Shown: piece after piece, positions 16,326 to 24,317 of the stretch | Layout of the letters: every line of letters begins with the position of its first letter | How positions within the stretch are numbered: position 1 is the first letter of the stretch | Assembly: GCF_014655955.1 (NCBI RefSeq) | Contig: NZ_BNBO01000017.1 | Span: forward strand, 1 to 64,000 | Origin: Kitasatospora indigofera | GTDB taxonomy: Bacteria; Actinomycetota; Actinomycetes; Streptomycetales; Streptomycetaceae | Reading direction: 5' to 3' | Length of the DNA: 64,000 bases | Notes under the pieces: generated by a model | Databases searched by the model: none | Seen by the model: only the letters and a program-made list of their open reading frames with translations | What the model was told of the DNA's origin: nothing | Program-made: the position numbers and the translations under genes

Positions 16326-16849
16326 CAGTTCCTCCTCCCCACCAGCACGTCGGCGGCGCGCCCGCCGAGCATCCGTTCCAGCTCGGCCAGGCCCTTGGAG
16401 GTCTGGCTCTTCACCGTACCGACCGATATCCCGAGGGCCAGGGCGGTGTCCTTCTCCGAGAGGTCGAAGGCGTGCCGCAGCACCACGCAGGTCCGCTTGC
16501 GGAACGGCAGCCGGCCGAGCGCCTCCCGGACGTCCAGCACGGCCGCGACGTCCGGCCCGTCCGTGTGATCGCCGCGGCGGTCCCAGAAGAGCGTGACCCG
16601 GCGGCGCTCGCGCACGGCGCTGCGGATCCGGCCGCGCGCCATGTTGGCGACCACGCCCCGGGCGTACGCGACCGGGCTGCCGGCCCGCCGCACCCGGTCC
16701 CAGCGGTGCCAGAGGGCGACCAGCGCGTCCGCCGCGAGGTCGTCGGCGGCGTCCGCCTCACCGGTCAGCAGATGGGCGAGGCGGGCGAGTTCGGCGTAGT
16801 GGCGCTCGAAGAAGTCGTGGAACTCCGCGGAAGCGTCGTCGACGGCCAT
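16325..16849 (-). CDS. ECF RNA polymerase sigma factor, SigE family
   Basis: A 174-residue sigma factor with region 2 at about 10-75 (FFERHYAELARLAHLLTG, then DDLAADALVALWHRWDRV) and region 4 at about 110-160 (LPFRKRTCVVLRHAFDLSE, then LALGISVGTVKSQTSKGLAEL). It resembles the SigE-family (M-type) actinobacterial sigma factors. Its stop overlaps the start of the membrane protein gene, so both should be co-translated. The upstream pectate lyase gene on the same strand is separated by a terminator hairpin. Confidence 0.9.
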   Translation of the reverse strand: MAVDDASAEFHDFFERHYAELARLAHLLTGEADAADDLAADALVALWHRWDRVRRAGSPVAYARGVVANMARGRIRSAVRERRRVTLFWDRRGDHTDGPDVAAVLDVREALGRLPFRKRTCVVLRHAFDLSEKDTALALGISVGTVKSQTSKGLAELERMLGGRAADVLVGRRN

Positions 16850-16925
16850 GCCGTGGGTGACCTCTCCGTGTGTGATGCGCCCTTTTCCCGCCGGGAGCGG
16901 GGCGGCAGCCTACCAATCGGTGCGC

Positions 16926-16974
16926 GGGCGCGGCGGGCCGGCCGGCGGGCACCGCCGCCCGGCCCGCCGCGCCC
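16926..16974 (-). terminator. Hairpin after the pectate lyase gene
   Basis: A perfect 14-bp stem (16926-16939 with 16961-16974) directly follows the leftward pectate lyase stop and separates it from the sigma operon. Confidence 0.6.
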
Positions 16975-16979
16975 GGCCG

Positions 16980-18371
16980 TCAGCCGGTGACGGCCCCGGT
17001 CGCCTGGCGCGGTGCGACGGTGCCGGCGGCGGTGAGCACGCCCGCGCCCGCCGTCCTGGCCAGCTCCCCGGGCAGGCCGGTGGCGTCGGCGCGGTAGCCG
17101 GCGGTCAGCGTCGGGGTCCAGTTCACGGTCGCCTTGATCTTCTTCGAGTTGGCGGCGTTGTACGCGGCCACCAGGTCGGTGACCTTCCCGTCGACCAGGT
17201 TCCCGCTGCCCGCGACCGCGCCGGTGCCGTCCCCGCTGAGCAGCTGCGAGACCTTCCGGTCCGCCGACAGGGCCCAGTAGTTGCCCTGCGCCACCACCTG
17301 GGCGCCGGCCCGTGCGTTGATGCTGTAGCTCGCGGTGTAGCCGTTCAGCTGCGCCGTCGCGTAGTAGTTGTTGTACAGGTGGATCTGCCCGACCCGGGCC
17401 AGCGGCGCCCGCTGGACGATGCCCTGGAAGACGTTGTGGTGCAGGGTCACCCGCAGCTTGGTGTCGTTGTCGCTGCTGCCGATGAGCATGGTCTTGTCGT
17501 GGTTGGTGAAGCGGTTGTACTCCACCGTCACCAGGTCCGAGGCCTTGGTGATGTCGAGCGCGCCGTCGTGCACCTGGTACTCGCGCCCGAAGTAGGCCGG
17601 GTTCGACCGGTCGTAGTGCGGGCCGTCGCCGAAGGTGTTGTGGTCGGCCCACACATGGGTGGCGCCGCGCAGGGTCACCGAGTCGTAGGCCGAGTTCCAG
17701 TTGCCCGAGGAGCCGTCGGTGGGGTCCCACTGCGGGAAGCAGTCCCGGGTGTCGGTGAAGGACAGGTTGCGGACGATGACGTTGTCCGCGTCCTTGAGCT
17801 GGAGGCTGCCACCGGTGATCGTCGCCCCCGTCCCGGGCACCCCCACGACGGTGGTGCGGGACGGCACCGGCAGCACCACCCGGGCCGCCTGCCTGGCCTG
17901 GGCGGCCGCCCTGGCGTCCTCCTGCGGGCCGGACGGCAGCTTGGAGCGGCCCCAGGCCGCCGGGTCGTAGGCCTTCAGGTAGCCGGCCAGCGAGTAGCCG
18001 GTGCCGGACGCGTAGTCCGCGCAGTCCAGGGGCTTGCCGGAGTCGTCGGTGTTGGCGTCGATCAGGCCCTTGACCTGGATGATCCGGGGCGCGCCGGCCG
18101 GGCCCGCCTTCAGCGCCCTCACCAGCCCGGCCCGGTCGGTGACCGTGAAGACGTGCGCCTTGTCGGCGGCGGCGCCGCCGCCGGTGGTGCCGGAGCCGGC
18201 GGCGGCCCAGCCGTCCTTGGCGGGCAGCGTCGCGTGGCCGAGGTCGGCGACGGCCGCCTGGGCGCTCATGACCAGCGGTACCGCGCCCAGGCCGGCGGCG
18301 GCCAGGACGGCGGCGCCGAGCAGGGCGAACCGCCGGGCGGCGGGGGAGCGGCGGTGCGAGGGAGCAGACAC
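16980..18371 (-). CDS. Secreted pectate lyase, polysaccharide lyase family 1
   Basis: A 463-residue secreted enzyme that cleaves polygalacturonate by beta-elimination outside the cell. A signal peptide covers about 1-40 (RRFALLGAAVLAAAGLGA, ending at AQAA). The parallel beta-helix carries family 1 marks: DSVTLRGATHVWADHNTF, then DGALDITKASDLVTVEYNRF, and LHHNVFQGIVQRAPLARVG, where the first Arg of RAPLAR aligns with the catalytic arginine of PelC. Aspartates in DGALDITK are likely calcium ligands. The length is typical of streptomycete family members. The gene is monocistronic between a terminator and the oxidoreductase gene. Confidence 0.92.
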   Translation of the reverse strand: MSAPSHRRSPAARRFALLGAAVLAAAGLGAVPLVMSAQAAVADLGHATLPAKDGWAAAGSGTTGGGAAADKAHVFTVTDRAGLVRALKAGPAGAPRIIQVKGLIDANTDDSGKPLDCADYASGTGYSLAGYLKAYDPAAWGRSKLPSGPQEDARAAAQARQAARVVLPVPSRTTVVGVPGTGATITGGSLQLKDADNVIVRNLSFTDTRDCFPQWDPTDGSSGNWNSAYDSVTLRGATHVWADHNTFGDGPHYDRSNPAYFGREYQVHDGALDITKASDLVTVEYNRFTNHDKTMLIGSSDNDTKLRVTLHHNVFQGIVQRAPLARVGQIHLYNNYYATAQLNGYTASYSINARAGAQVVAQGNYWALSADRKVSQLLSGDGTGAVAGSGNLVDGKVTDLVAAYNAANSKKIKATVNWTPTLTAGYRADATGLPGELARTAGAGVLTAAGTVAPRQATGAVTG

Positions 18372-18475
18372 GTGAGGTGTTCCTAACGGTGAGGGGCCCT
18401 GTCCGGTCCTCAGTTGCCGCCGCCGCGGGAAAGGTTGCCGCGGGGTGGCCCCTTTCTTCCGGGCCCGGCCCGCCG

Positions 18476-19168
18476 CTACCTCTTCCGGGTGGCCTCCCGC
18501 CAGATCAGCCGCGGGATGCTCGGCCGGACCTCGGTCGTCACCACGCCCATCGCCTTCCGGACGAACCGGCCCTCGGCCAGCTCCCGGAGCATCGCCGCGG
18601 CGAGGTCGGCCCGGGCGGTGAACACCCCGTCACCACTGTTCTCGGCGACCTGGAAGTCGGTCACCACCGGGTGGTCGAAGAGACCGGACGGGCGGGCGAC
18701 CGTCCAGTCGAGCCCGCCGGCCGCCAGCACCGCCTCCATCCGGCGGATGTCCTCGTGCGCGGTCCGGGCGATCACCCGGTTCACGTACGGGTCCAGCACG
18801 TGGTTGAAGAAGAAGGCGCCGCTCGGACGCCAGGCCGGATCGGTGACGCTGGAGCCGACCGCCACCAGCCGCTTCACCCCGTGCCGCGCCATCGCCCCGG
18901 CGGCGTTGCGGACCCCGGCCGAGTAGACGCCGACCGGCCGCCGGCCCGGCGCCGCGCCCAGCGCGGAGACCACGGCGTCGCTGCCCTCGACCGCCGCGTC
19001 CAGCGCGCCGGGGACGGTGACGTCCGCGGCGACGGTGGTGAGTCCGGCCCGGGGCGGCAGGCCGTCGGCCCGCCGCGCCACCGCAGTGACCTGGTGCCCG
19101 GCGGCCAGGGCCTGCCCGGTGAGCTCGCGGCCGGTCGGACCGGTGGCGCCGAGGACGACGATGCGCAT
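18476..19168 (-). CDS. NAD(P)-binding atypical SDR (NmrA/YtfG-like)
   Basis: A 230-residue Rossmann-fold protein. MRIVVLGATGPTGRELTGQAL at the N-terminus carries the GxxGxxG dinucleotide motif of the atypical short-chain group (NAD(P)H-binding, PF13460-like). AVGSS and DWTVARPSGLFD match the later strands; no YxxxK catalytic pair is present, as usual in this subgroup. The ATG at 19168 was chosen for its GGGAG site and because the Rossmann strand begins there. The gene is divergent from the TetR-family gene 85 bp away, which probably regulates it. Confidence 0.8.
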   Translation of the reverse strand: MRIVVLGATGPTGRELTGQALAAGHQVTAVARRADGLPPRAGLTTVAADVTVPGALDAAVEGSDAVVSALGAAPGRRPVGVYSAGVRNAAGAMARHGVKRLVAVGSSVTDPAWRPSGAFFFNHVLDPYVNRVIARTAHEDIRRMEAVLAAGGLDWTVARPSGLFDHPVVTDFQVAENSGDGVFTARADLAAAMLRELAEGRFVRKAMGVVTTEVRPSIPRLIWREATRKR

Positions 19169-19253
19169 GGGTTCACTCCCTCTCCCGCCCCGGACGTCCC
19201 GGGGCCTGTGGACGCCTTGACACTGCCGCCCGGCGGGCCGATATTCCACCGTG

Positions 19254-19886
19254 ATGAATAAATTACGAGGCCGCCCGCGCGGCAATCCGCCCACCAAGGA
19301 CCTGATCACCGAGGCCGCCCGCGGGCTCTTCCTGCGCCACGGCTACCGCGGCACCACCGTCCGGGCGATCGCCGCCGAGGCCGGGGTCGACTCGGCGCTG
19401 ATCAGCTACCACTTCGGGTCCAAGCAGGGCCTGTTCGGCGTGGTCACGCAGGTGCAGTGCGCCCGGTCGCTGGCCCTCGGCCCGGCCCTGGCGGGCGACC
19501 CGGAGGGCCTGCCCGACCGCCTCCTGCAGGCCGTCACCGACCTCTGGGACGACACCGGCTTCAACCGGCTCGCCGTCCAGAACGAGGACGTGATGCGGGT
19601 CTTCCGGGAGTACCTGGACCAGGAGGTGCTGGCCCGGATCGCTGAATATCTCGGCGGCCCCGACGCCACCGACCGGGCCACCGCCGCCGTCACCGTGATC
19701 GGCGGCCTGATCTTCACCCGCTACCTCAACCCGCTCCCCACCCTGGCCCGGCTGTCCTCGGCCGACGTCCGCCGGATCCTCGCCCCGACCCTGCACGCCG
19801 CGCTGCGGCCCCGCCCGCGCTCCCGCTCCCACCTCCACCACGGCCTGCGGCGCCCCGCCCGGCCCGCCCCGGCGGGGCGCGGCTGA
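19254..19886 (+). CDS. TetR family regulator with a TTA codon
   Basis: A 210-residue repressor-type protein. The helix-turn-helix covers residues about 15-60 (ITEAARGLFLRHGYRGTTVRAIAAEAGVDSALISYHF in parts). The C-terminal domain resembles TetR_C_17. An N-terminal RGRPRG basic stretch precedes the domain. The fourth codon from ATG 19254 (19263-19265) is TTA, which in streptomycetes depends on the bldA tRNA and so delays translation to late growth. No later start would keep the full domain. Divergence from the NAD(P)-binding protein gene suggests that this is its target. Confidence 0.85.
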   Translation: MNKLRGRPRGNPPTKDLITEAARGLFLRHGYRGTTVRAIAAEAGVDSALISYHFGSKQGLFGVVTQVQCARSLALGPALAGDPEGLPDRLLQAVTDLWDDTGFNRLAVQNEDVMRVFREYLDQEVLARIAEYLGGPDATDRATAAVTVIGGLIFTRYLNPLPTLARLSSADVRRILAPTLHAALRPRPRSRSHLHHGLRRPARPAPAGRG

Positions 19887-19962
19887 CCTCCGTGGTGCGG
19901 GCCCCGGCGGCTTCCGCGCCGCATTCTGCTCCGGCGGCCGGGAGCCCTGAGATCATCCACCC

Positions 19963-20781
19963 ATGCCGCTGTCCACCCCCACCGCCGGGCGCCCGGCCGG
20001 CGCCGCCCCGCCCGACGCCACCGACCGCACCGACGCCACCGACCGCACCGACGCGCTCTTCGCCGGCGAGTTCGAGATCCACCTCACCGTCCGCTGCGAG
20101 GGCCGCGAGCTGCAGCGGCTCGGCCGGTGGGCGGCGGACCGGGGCGTGAAGTTCACTCACATCGTGCTCGCCCGGGGGCGGACCACCTCGCAGCCGATGC
20201 TCACCCTGGGCGGGCCCGGCACCCTCCGGGAGCTGCGGCGGACCGCCCGGGCCACGGCGGCGGAGCTGCGGGACGCGGGCTTCGAGCCGGTCCGGGTGAA
20301 GATCGAGGCGACCCCGTGGACCAACGGGGTGCCGGCCACCGACGCGGCGGCCGCCAGGCTCGGCCCCGCCTGCTACTTCGAGCACCACCTCAAGGTGCTG
20401 CTCGGCCCGGGCGCCGGCCGCGAGGACCTGGCCGAGGTGTCCGGCCCCCACACCGCGCACGTCTCCTGGAACGCCCGGCGTACCGACGGGGCCGGCCGGC
20501 AGGAGCGCTTCGTCACCCAGCGCTGCCACGGCGTCGGCCTGGCCACGGCCGGTGCCCGGCTGGCCCTGCTGGCCGCCGCGGTGTCCGGCGCGGGCTTCGG
20601 GATCGTCTCGGTGGAGCGGGAGTTCGTGGTGTCCGACAGCGACATCACGGTCGACGACGGCTGGATCGTGGCCGGCCCGGCCGACGCCGGTCCGGCCGGC
20701 CCGGACCGGAGCCAGGACGGCCCGAGCGGCCGGCGGCGTACGGTTCGGCGCATCGGACACGAGAAAGCCCCCGGTGAGTGA
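19963..20781 (+). CDS. Conserved-looking protein of unknown function
   Basis: A 272-residue soluble protein that I do not recognise. The first 35 residues are low complexity, with a duplicated ATDRTD. The core, about 35-230, is well-ordered alpha/beta sequence with FEIHLTVRC, KFTHIVLARGRTTSQPM, YFEHHLKVLL and FVTQRCHGVG segments; the histidine-rich strands are notable. The C-terminal 35 residues are low complexity again. It ends inside the hairpin that marks the left edge of the integrated element, so it is the last chromosomal gene before the attachment site. Confidence 0.7.
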   Translation: MPLSTPTAGRPAGAAPPDATDRTDATDRTDALFAGEFEIHLTVRCEGRELQRLGRWAADRGVKFTHIVLARGRTTSQPMLTLGGPGTLRELRRTARATAAELRDAGFEPVRVKIEATPWTNGVPATDAAAARLGPACYFEHHLKVLLGPGAGREDLAEVSGPHTAHVSWNARRTDGAGRQERFVTQRCHGVGLATAGARLALLAAAVSGAGFGIVSVEREFVVSDSDITVDDGWIVAGPADAGPAGPDRSQDGPSGRRRTVRRIGHEKAPGE

Positions 20782-20798
20782 ACTCACCGGGGGCTTTC
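20763..20798. terminator. Hairpin at the left end of the element (ancestral tRNA-Phe terminator)
   Basis: A 16-bp stem (20763-20778 with 20783-20798), loop TGAA. It overlaps the end of the unknown gene and lies where the tRNA-Phe transcript would have ended before integration. Its sequence is closely related to the hairpin at 36314-36349 at the other end. Confidence 0.75.
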
Positions 20799-20851
20799 AG
20801 CAGCTGTGGCCAGGGCCGGGGTCGAACCGGCGACCTTCCGCTTTTCAGGCG
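20796..20851. repeat. Left attachment site (56-bp direct repeat)
   Basis: Identical over 56 bp to 36356-36411. It holds the 3' part of the tRNA-Phe gene, from the anticodon loop to the end, plus 11 bp downstream of it. The bases either side differ. Confidence 0.92.
20807..20851 (-). pseudogene. Displaced 3' half of tRNA-Phe
   Basis: Matches the last 45 bases of the intact tRNA-Phe on the minus strand (anticodon arm onward) and then diverges, so there is no 5' half. It is the remnant produced by integration, not a functional tRNA. Confidence 0.9.
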
Positions 20852-20943
20852 CCGTCGGTGGTCGGTGATCCCCTGGTCACCCATAGCCGCAGCAGTGCGA
20901 TTGCTCTGAGGGTGTTCTCTGGGATGCACGGTTGTTTGTGGCT

Positions 20944-20964
20944 GTTGGCGTACGGGTTGGCGTA
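20944..20964 (+). promoter_or_regulatory. Candidate integrase arm sites, left end (two GTTGGCGTA)
   Basis: GTTGGCGTA occurs at 20944-20952 and 20956-20964, exactly 12 bp apart. The same pair with the same 12-bp spacing occurs at 36283-36303 inside the right end. No other function is apparent, so arm-type binding by the integrase is the simplest reading. Confidence 0.55.
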
Positions 20965-21149
20965 CGTCAATAGCCATCGAGGTTGTTGGTCAGAGTTGGC
21001 AGAACGCGATCGCAGCGTCATCACCGACCTTGTGCACAAGATCCAGCAGCCCTCACTCGTCCCCGTATGTTCGCCGTTGTTGGCGTGGAACGCTGGCATA
21101 CCCCTGCATGCGCTGGCCGCCGGAGCCACGGGAGCTGGGGTGAGGTGTG

Positions 21150-21392
21150 CTATCTGATGGCGCCAGCACCTCGCGGAAGCATCGCTCGCACCAGGGCTAC
21201 AGCCTGCCGGCCCGTGGCCTGACTGTTGGCATGGGCTGGCGGGACCACGATCCCGATCAGCCAGATCAAACCGAGGAACAGTGCCACAACGGTCAACGGC
21301 AACGCCATGGCCACCATGCGAACGGCGTCTCCGAGGATGGTCGCCGGAGGCTGTCCCACAGTTGCCACCTCGGGCCCAGTCGGTACTGTCAT
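21150..21392 (-). CDS. Small membrane protein of the element
   Basis: An 80-residue protein with one clear membrane segment at about 23-45 (VAMALPLTVVALFLGLIWLIGIVV), a short N-terminus and a basic C-terminus (RAMLPRGAGAIR). The ATG at 21392 has a GAGG site eight bases upstream. I recognise no family; small membrane proteins are common at this position in AICEs. Function unknown. Confidence 0.5.
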   Translation of the reverse strand: MTVPTGPEVATVGQPPATILGDAVRMVAMALPLTVVALFLGLIWLIGIVVPPAHANSQATGRQAVALVRAMLPRGAGAIR

Positions 21393-21825
21393 AGCTGACC
21401 TCTTCTGTACTAGCTGCCGATGACGGTCAGGGACGGCTCCCGCTGCAATCGGGGGCCGTCCTTTGTGTTGGACGGCCGCGCCCCCTGGTGATGCTGAGGA
21501 CAGCATGTGGGCCTACCTGGGAATCCACCAAGTCTCTTATCCACAGGCATCGGCCATCTCTGTGGATAACTCCAATCGGACCCCGAGATTCGATATCCGA
21601 TCTCTGCATCCGAAGCCCCGCAGGCCTCGGACCAGCGGGAATAAAGAGCGCGGGTCGGCAGTGTGATTTGCAGCACACTGAGAACCTGGGCGGGGTAGCA
21701 GCTCACATATCCGCGCCAAACGGACACTGGAGGGTTCATCGGACCCGATGAACCCTCCAGCGCCACCCCGCCTGCATTCACCCAAGGAGCGCAGATGACT
21801 TGACGGCCAACCTAGCCCCGGCCTG
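21393..21825. other. Gene-poor stretch of the element
   Basis: About 430 bp of lower-GC sequence. It contains a GGACGGC/GCCGTCC hairpin near 21430-21467 and the terminator at 21727-21760. A 123-codon leftward frame exists, but its product has no domain and no ribosome-binding site, so I do not call it. Confidence 0.4.
21727..21760 (-). terminator. Long hairpin after the GntR-GGCT operon
   Basis: Two perfect 16-base arms (21727-21742 and 21745-21760) separated by two bases lie 66 bp beyond the stop of the leftward operon. Confidence 0.65.
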
Positions 21826-22512
21826 TCAGTGCTCCCCTGTTTCGACAGTCAGCGCTCTTAGGGTGGCAGATTCGGATAGCTGACCCGCGGCCCCAGGTCG
21901 ACCACTGAGATAGTCGGCGCTGGCTTTCGCATTCCAGCCGTGGGCCTCTTTGAGGCCTGAGGCAAAGTTCCGCAGGTAGGCGACCGACGGAGGATTCAGC
22001 TCGGCCTCAGACATGCGCCAGGGCGCGGTGAACGTCAGGACCGGTGCTCCGTCGATGCTGCCAGGGCATACAAGCGTCTCGTATCGGCCCTCACCAAGCT
22101 TGGCGCGGCCGGTAGCCAGCACGGCCGAGAGATCAACGTCTGAACCCGGCTCCTTGTACATCTCCTGCGCTGCGATGTCGGAGAACTGGGCAGCCGTGAC
22201 CAGGTACGCCCTCGCTGGCATCTCGCCCGGTTCGAGCGGGTCGTAGAAGCCCATTCCGCCCGTCCATGCCATGGACTCAAGCGCGAAGTAGAGCTGTCCA
22301 GGCAGCAGTACGGGTACTGCCTTCAGCGGCTGGCTCCGATCGCGGCAACCGGGGTAGGTGCGGGCGCTACCAGCGGGTTGCCCGCCGGCGATGTAGTACA
22401 TGAGCCGATCGAGGTGCATGTTCGAGCCGTAGGCGGCGTACCAAACCCAGTCTTGCGCTGTGATCGGCTTGGTCAGCGGCTCCGGGCGCCGTGCAATTTC
22501 CAGTGTCGTCAT
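21826..22512 (-). CDS. Gamma-glutamylcyclotransferase-like protein
   Basis: A 228-residue protein with the GGCT-fold signature WYAAYGSNMHLDRLM at about 28-42, which forms the substrate loop of gamma-glutamylcyclotransferases and related enzymes, and a later SMAWTGGMGFYDP segment. The candidate catalytic acid is Glu in FALES, but I cannot confirm it. It is one base from the GntR stop and so is cotranscribed with the repressor. In the AICE pSAM2 the comparable slot is occupied by the activator pra under KorSA control; whether this gene plays that part is unknown. A hairpin terminator follows. Confidence 0.7.
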   Translation of the reverse strand: MTTLEIARRPEPLTKPITAQDWVWYAAYGSNMHLDRLMYYIAGGQPAGSARTYPGCRDRSQPLKAVPVLLPGQLYFALESMAWTGGMGFYDPLEPGEMPARAYLVTAAQFSDIAAQEMYKEPGSDVDLSAVLATGRAKLGEGRYETLVCPGSIDGAPVLTFTAPWRMSEAELNPPSVAYLRNFASGLKEAHGWNAKASADYLSGRPGAAGQLSESATLRALTVETGEH

Positions 22513-22513
22513 C

Positions 22514-23278
22514 TCAGTCCGCCGAAACGTCGTAGCGAATGACGTGCCGGTCTCCCGGCAGCGTCGTAATCATGACTCGGAGCGGCTGCCCGTCCTTGTC
22601 GTAGCCAGTCCGCATGTGCACCGCCACGGGCGTCGAGGCGGGCAGAACCAAGCGCTCGATCTCGTCGCGGGTGGGCATTCGAACGGTGATCTCGTCGCTG
22701 AACCGGACCTGGACGAGTCCAGCGCTGGCCAGCACGCCGCCCGGGGCCGAGACATCCTCAGGCAACATCAACGGCGTATCCCGCACGAGAGCCTCGGGGA
22801 AGTACGAGTCGGCAAGCGCATAGGGCTCACGGTCCACATATCGCACGCGCTCGCGAACAACAGTGAGCGCAGCCGCCGCATCCAGGTTCAGCTGGCGCGC
22901 CACGTCGGCCGGGGGGCGGCGAATCGACACCTTCACCTCTTGGTGAGGGGTCTGCCCATTACCAGCTATCTGGCTCGCCCACTGGTCACCCGCGTCGTGG
23001 TTCGCCTCATGGCGCGACCTCGACTCCAGCACGGACCAGTTCCACACGGCCGGCTCGAAGCGCTCTCGAACGAAGCTGCCCCGCCCCTGTGCAGAGACGA
23101 GGAGCCCCTCCTCTGTCAGCCGCCCAAGAGCTAGCCGGACCGTGTTGCGGCTGACCTCATAGTGCGTCGTCAGCTCTTCCTCGGTCGGAAGCTTCTGCCC
23201 CGGAGCCAGCGCACCCCGATCGATCTGATTCCGCAGGTCATCGGCAATGGCGTGGTAGCGCGGGGTCTGCTTGGCCAT
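22514..23278 (-). CDS. GntR/HutC family repressor, KorSA-like
   Basis: A 254-residue regulator. The GntR winged helix covers about residues 7-72 (YHAIADDLRNQIDRGALAPGQKLPTEEEL, then YEVSRNTVRLALGRLTEEGLL in parts) and a UTRA ligand domain covers about 95-245. KorSA-type proteins keep AICE transfer and replication genes silent. The ATG has an AGGGAG site. Two TTGT-N4-ACAA palindromes upstream (23304-23315 and 23374-23385) fit the HutC-subfamily operator pattern, so autoregulation and control of the rightward leader are likely. The next gene, GGCT-like, follows directly. Confidence 0.85.
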   Translation of the reverse strand: MAKQTPRYHAIADDLRNQIDRGALAPGQKLPTEEELTTHYEVSRNTVRLALGRLTEEGLLVSAQGRGSFVRERFEPAVWNWSVLESRSRHEANHDAGDQWASQIAGNGQTPHQEVKVSIRRPPADVARQLNLDAAAALTVVRERVRYVDREPYALADSYFPEALVRDTPLMLPEDVSAPGGVLASAGLVQVRFSDEITVRMPTRDEIERLVLPASTPVAVHMRTGYDKDGQPLRVMITTLPGDRHVIRYDVSAD

Positions 23279-23303
23279 GTCTGGGCTCCCTGACTTGGAT
23301 GAC

Positions 23304-23315
23304 TTGTTCCAACAA
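23304..23315. promoter_or_regulatory. Candidate GntR operator 1
   Basis: TTGTTCCAACAA, core of a perfect 14-bp palindrome (23303-23316), lies 26 bp upstream of the GntR start, where binding would block its own transcription. It shares the TTGT-N4-ACAA form of HutC-family sites. Confidence 0.55.
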
Positions 23316-23373
23316 GGTACGCCGAAACGCTTGACGTATCCAGCACCTAGGCCACAAGCTCATCCCAGAGAGT

Positions 23374-23385
23374 TTGTTGGTACAA
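23374..23385. promoter_or_regulatory. Candidate GntR operator 2
   Basis: TTGTTGGTACAA, the same TTGT-N4-ACAA form as operator 1, 70 bp away. A further CCAACAAG half-site follows at 23391-23398 and a TATACA box at 23406-23411, so this site could control rightward transcription into the transfer operon. Confidence 0.45.
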
Positions 23386-24074
23386 GTCAGCCAACAAGAC
23401 CAAGCTATACAGAAGGCCCTTCTTTGGGCTGCTCTGAGCTGCACAAATGCGCCCCAACGTCGGCTCCTGCGAGTCGGCCAGGCGCAGTTCTTTGAGAACT
23501 GAACAGTGATCGTGCGGGACCGACGCGAGGGCGGCGGTCGCGGCAGGCGCCCCGGCCGAGAGGCCGGGGGCGAACCACCGTGATGAACGCAGCCCTCCCC
23601 CTACGCAGTGGCATGCCACCCCTTTCCGGGGTGTGGGGAAGGACGGACCGCTGACCAGGCCGATTCGTACGGCTGGTCGGCGGTCCGGGAGACCAGCGGA
23701 GTCCCAATGCACGTGGCGGGATGAGAGAGACCGCCCCCGAGGTGACCGGGTGATGTCGCCGACGGCAGCGAGCCACGCAGCACGCCCCGACCGGGTGTGC
23801 GCCGTCCTGCTTGTGCTGAGCAGGGAGCAAGCACCGGACCAGGCCCGACAGACCTGACGCCCGTAGGACGGGCAACCCGACCCTTTCTGGTCGCTCCACC
23901 AGCGATCACGGCTCCCGACGCGCACCGACCACCCCGAATGGCGGGCGGAGCGCGCCGGGTTCCGCGGCTGCTCGTCGAGCACCGAACACCGGCCTCATGC
24001 AGAGGGGCGGTCGCCCACATCCCTGGCAGGACAGCGACCGCCCCTCGCGGGCCCATCACCGAGGAGACAGACCC

Positions 24075-24317
24075 GTGAAACTGATTGTTGCAGGCCAGGA
24101 AGCCGCCACGGCTTCCGAGTTCGCCGAGTTGGCCCTCGGCATTGACGTGGAGCTGTTCGCCGGGTCCGACGGCGAGGGCGATCTCGACCGCCGGACCCGG
24201 CTCGCAGTCGCCACCGAGGTACTGCGCGACCTGGCGCCGGAGGCCGCCTGGTACGCGAAGGCCCTGATGCGCAATGCGGCGGAGCGCCGCCGGGTCCTCA
24301 CCTGGCGGGCCGCCTGA
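24075..24317 (+). CDS. Small AICE protein, first gene of the transfer operon
   Basis: An 80-residue, helical, acidic protein (VELFAGSDGEGDLDRRTRLA, then LRDLAPEAAWYAKALM) with a GTG start behind GAGGAGA. I recognise no named domain; short proteins like this head the transfer operons of other streptomycete AICEs. Its stop overlaps the ATG of the WhiB gene. Function unknown. Confidence 0.65.
   Translation: MKLIVAGQEAATASEFAELALGIDVELFAGSDGEGDLDRRTRLAVATEVLRDLAPEAAWYAKALMRNAAERRRVLTWRAA

Larger units (their letters stand above)
23279..24074 (+). other. Long structured leader of the transfer operon
   Basis: Nearly 800 bp between the divergent repressor and the first transfer-operon gene. It holds the two operators, a CAGTTCT-TTG-AGAACTG palindrome (23484-23500), a GC-rich hairpin with a GAGA loop (23548-23572) and a 12-bp stem with a 21-base loop (24002-24013 with 24035-24046) just before the ribosome-binding site of the first gene. 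Open frames here on both strands lack start signals and recognisable products. It may be an untranslated leader, an antisense RNA locus or a site for replication control. Confidence 0.5.

Noticed and set aside
21410..21781. 123-codon leftward frame next to the small membrane protein gene
   Set aside because: It contains the terminator hairpin of the GntR operon and codes for no recognisable protein.
23347..23982. Leftward frames in the AICE leader
   Set aside because: No start signals or family resemblance; hairpins and operators explain the region better.
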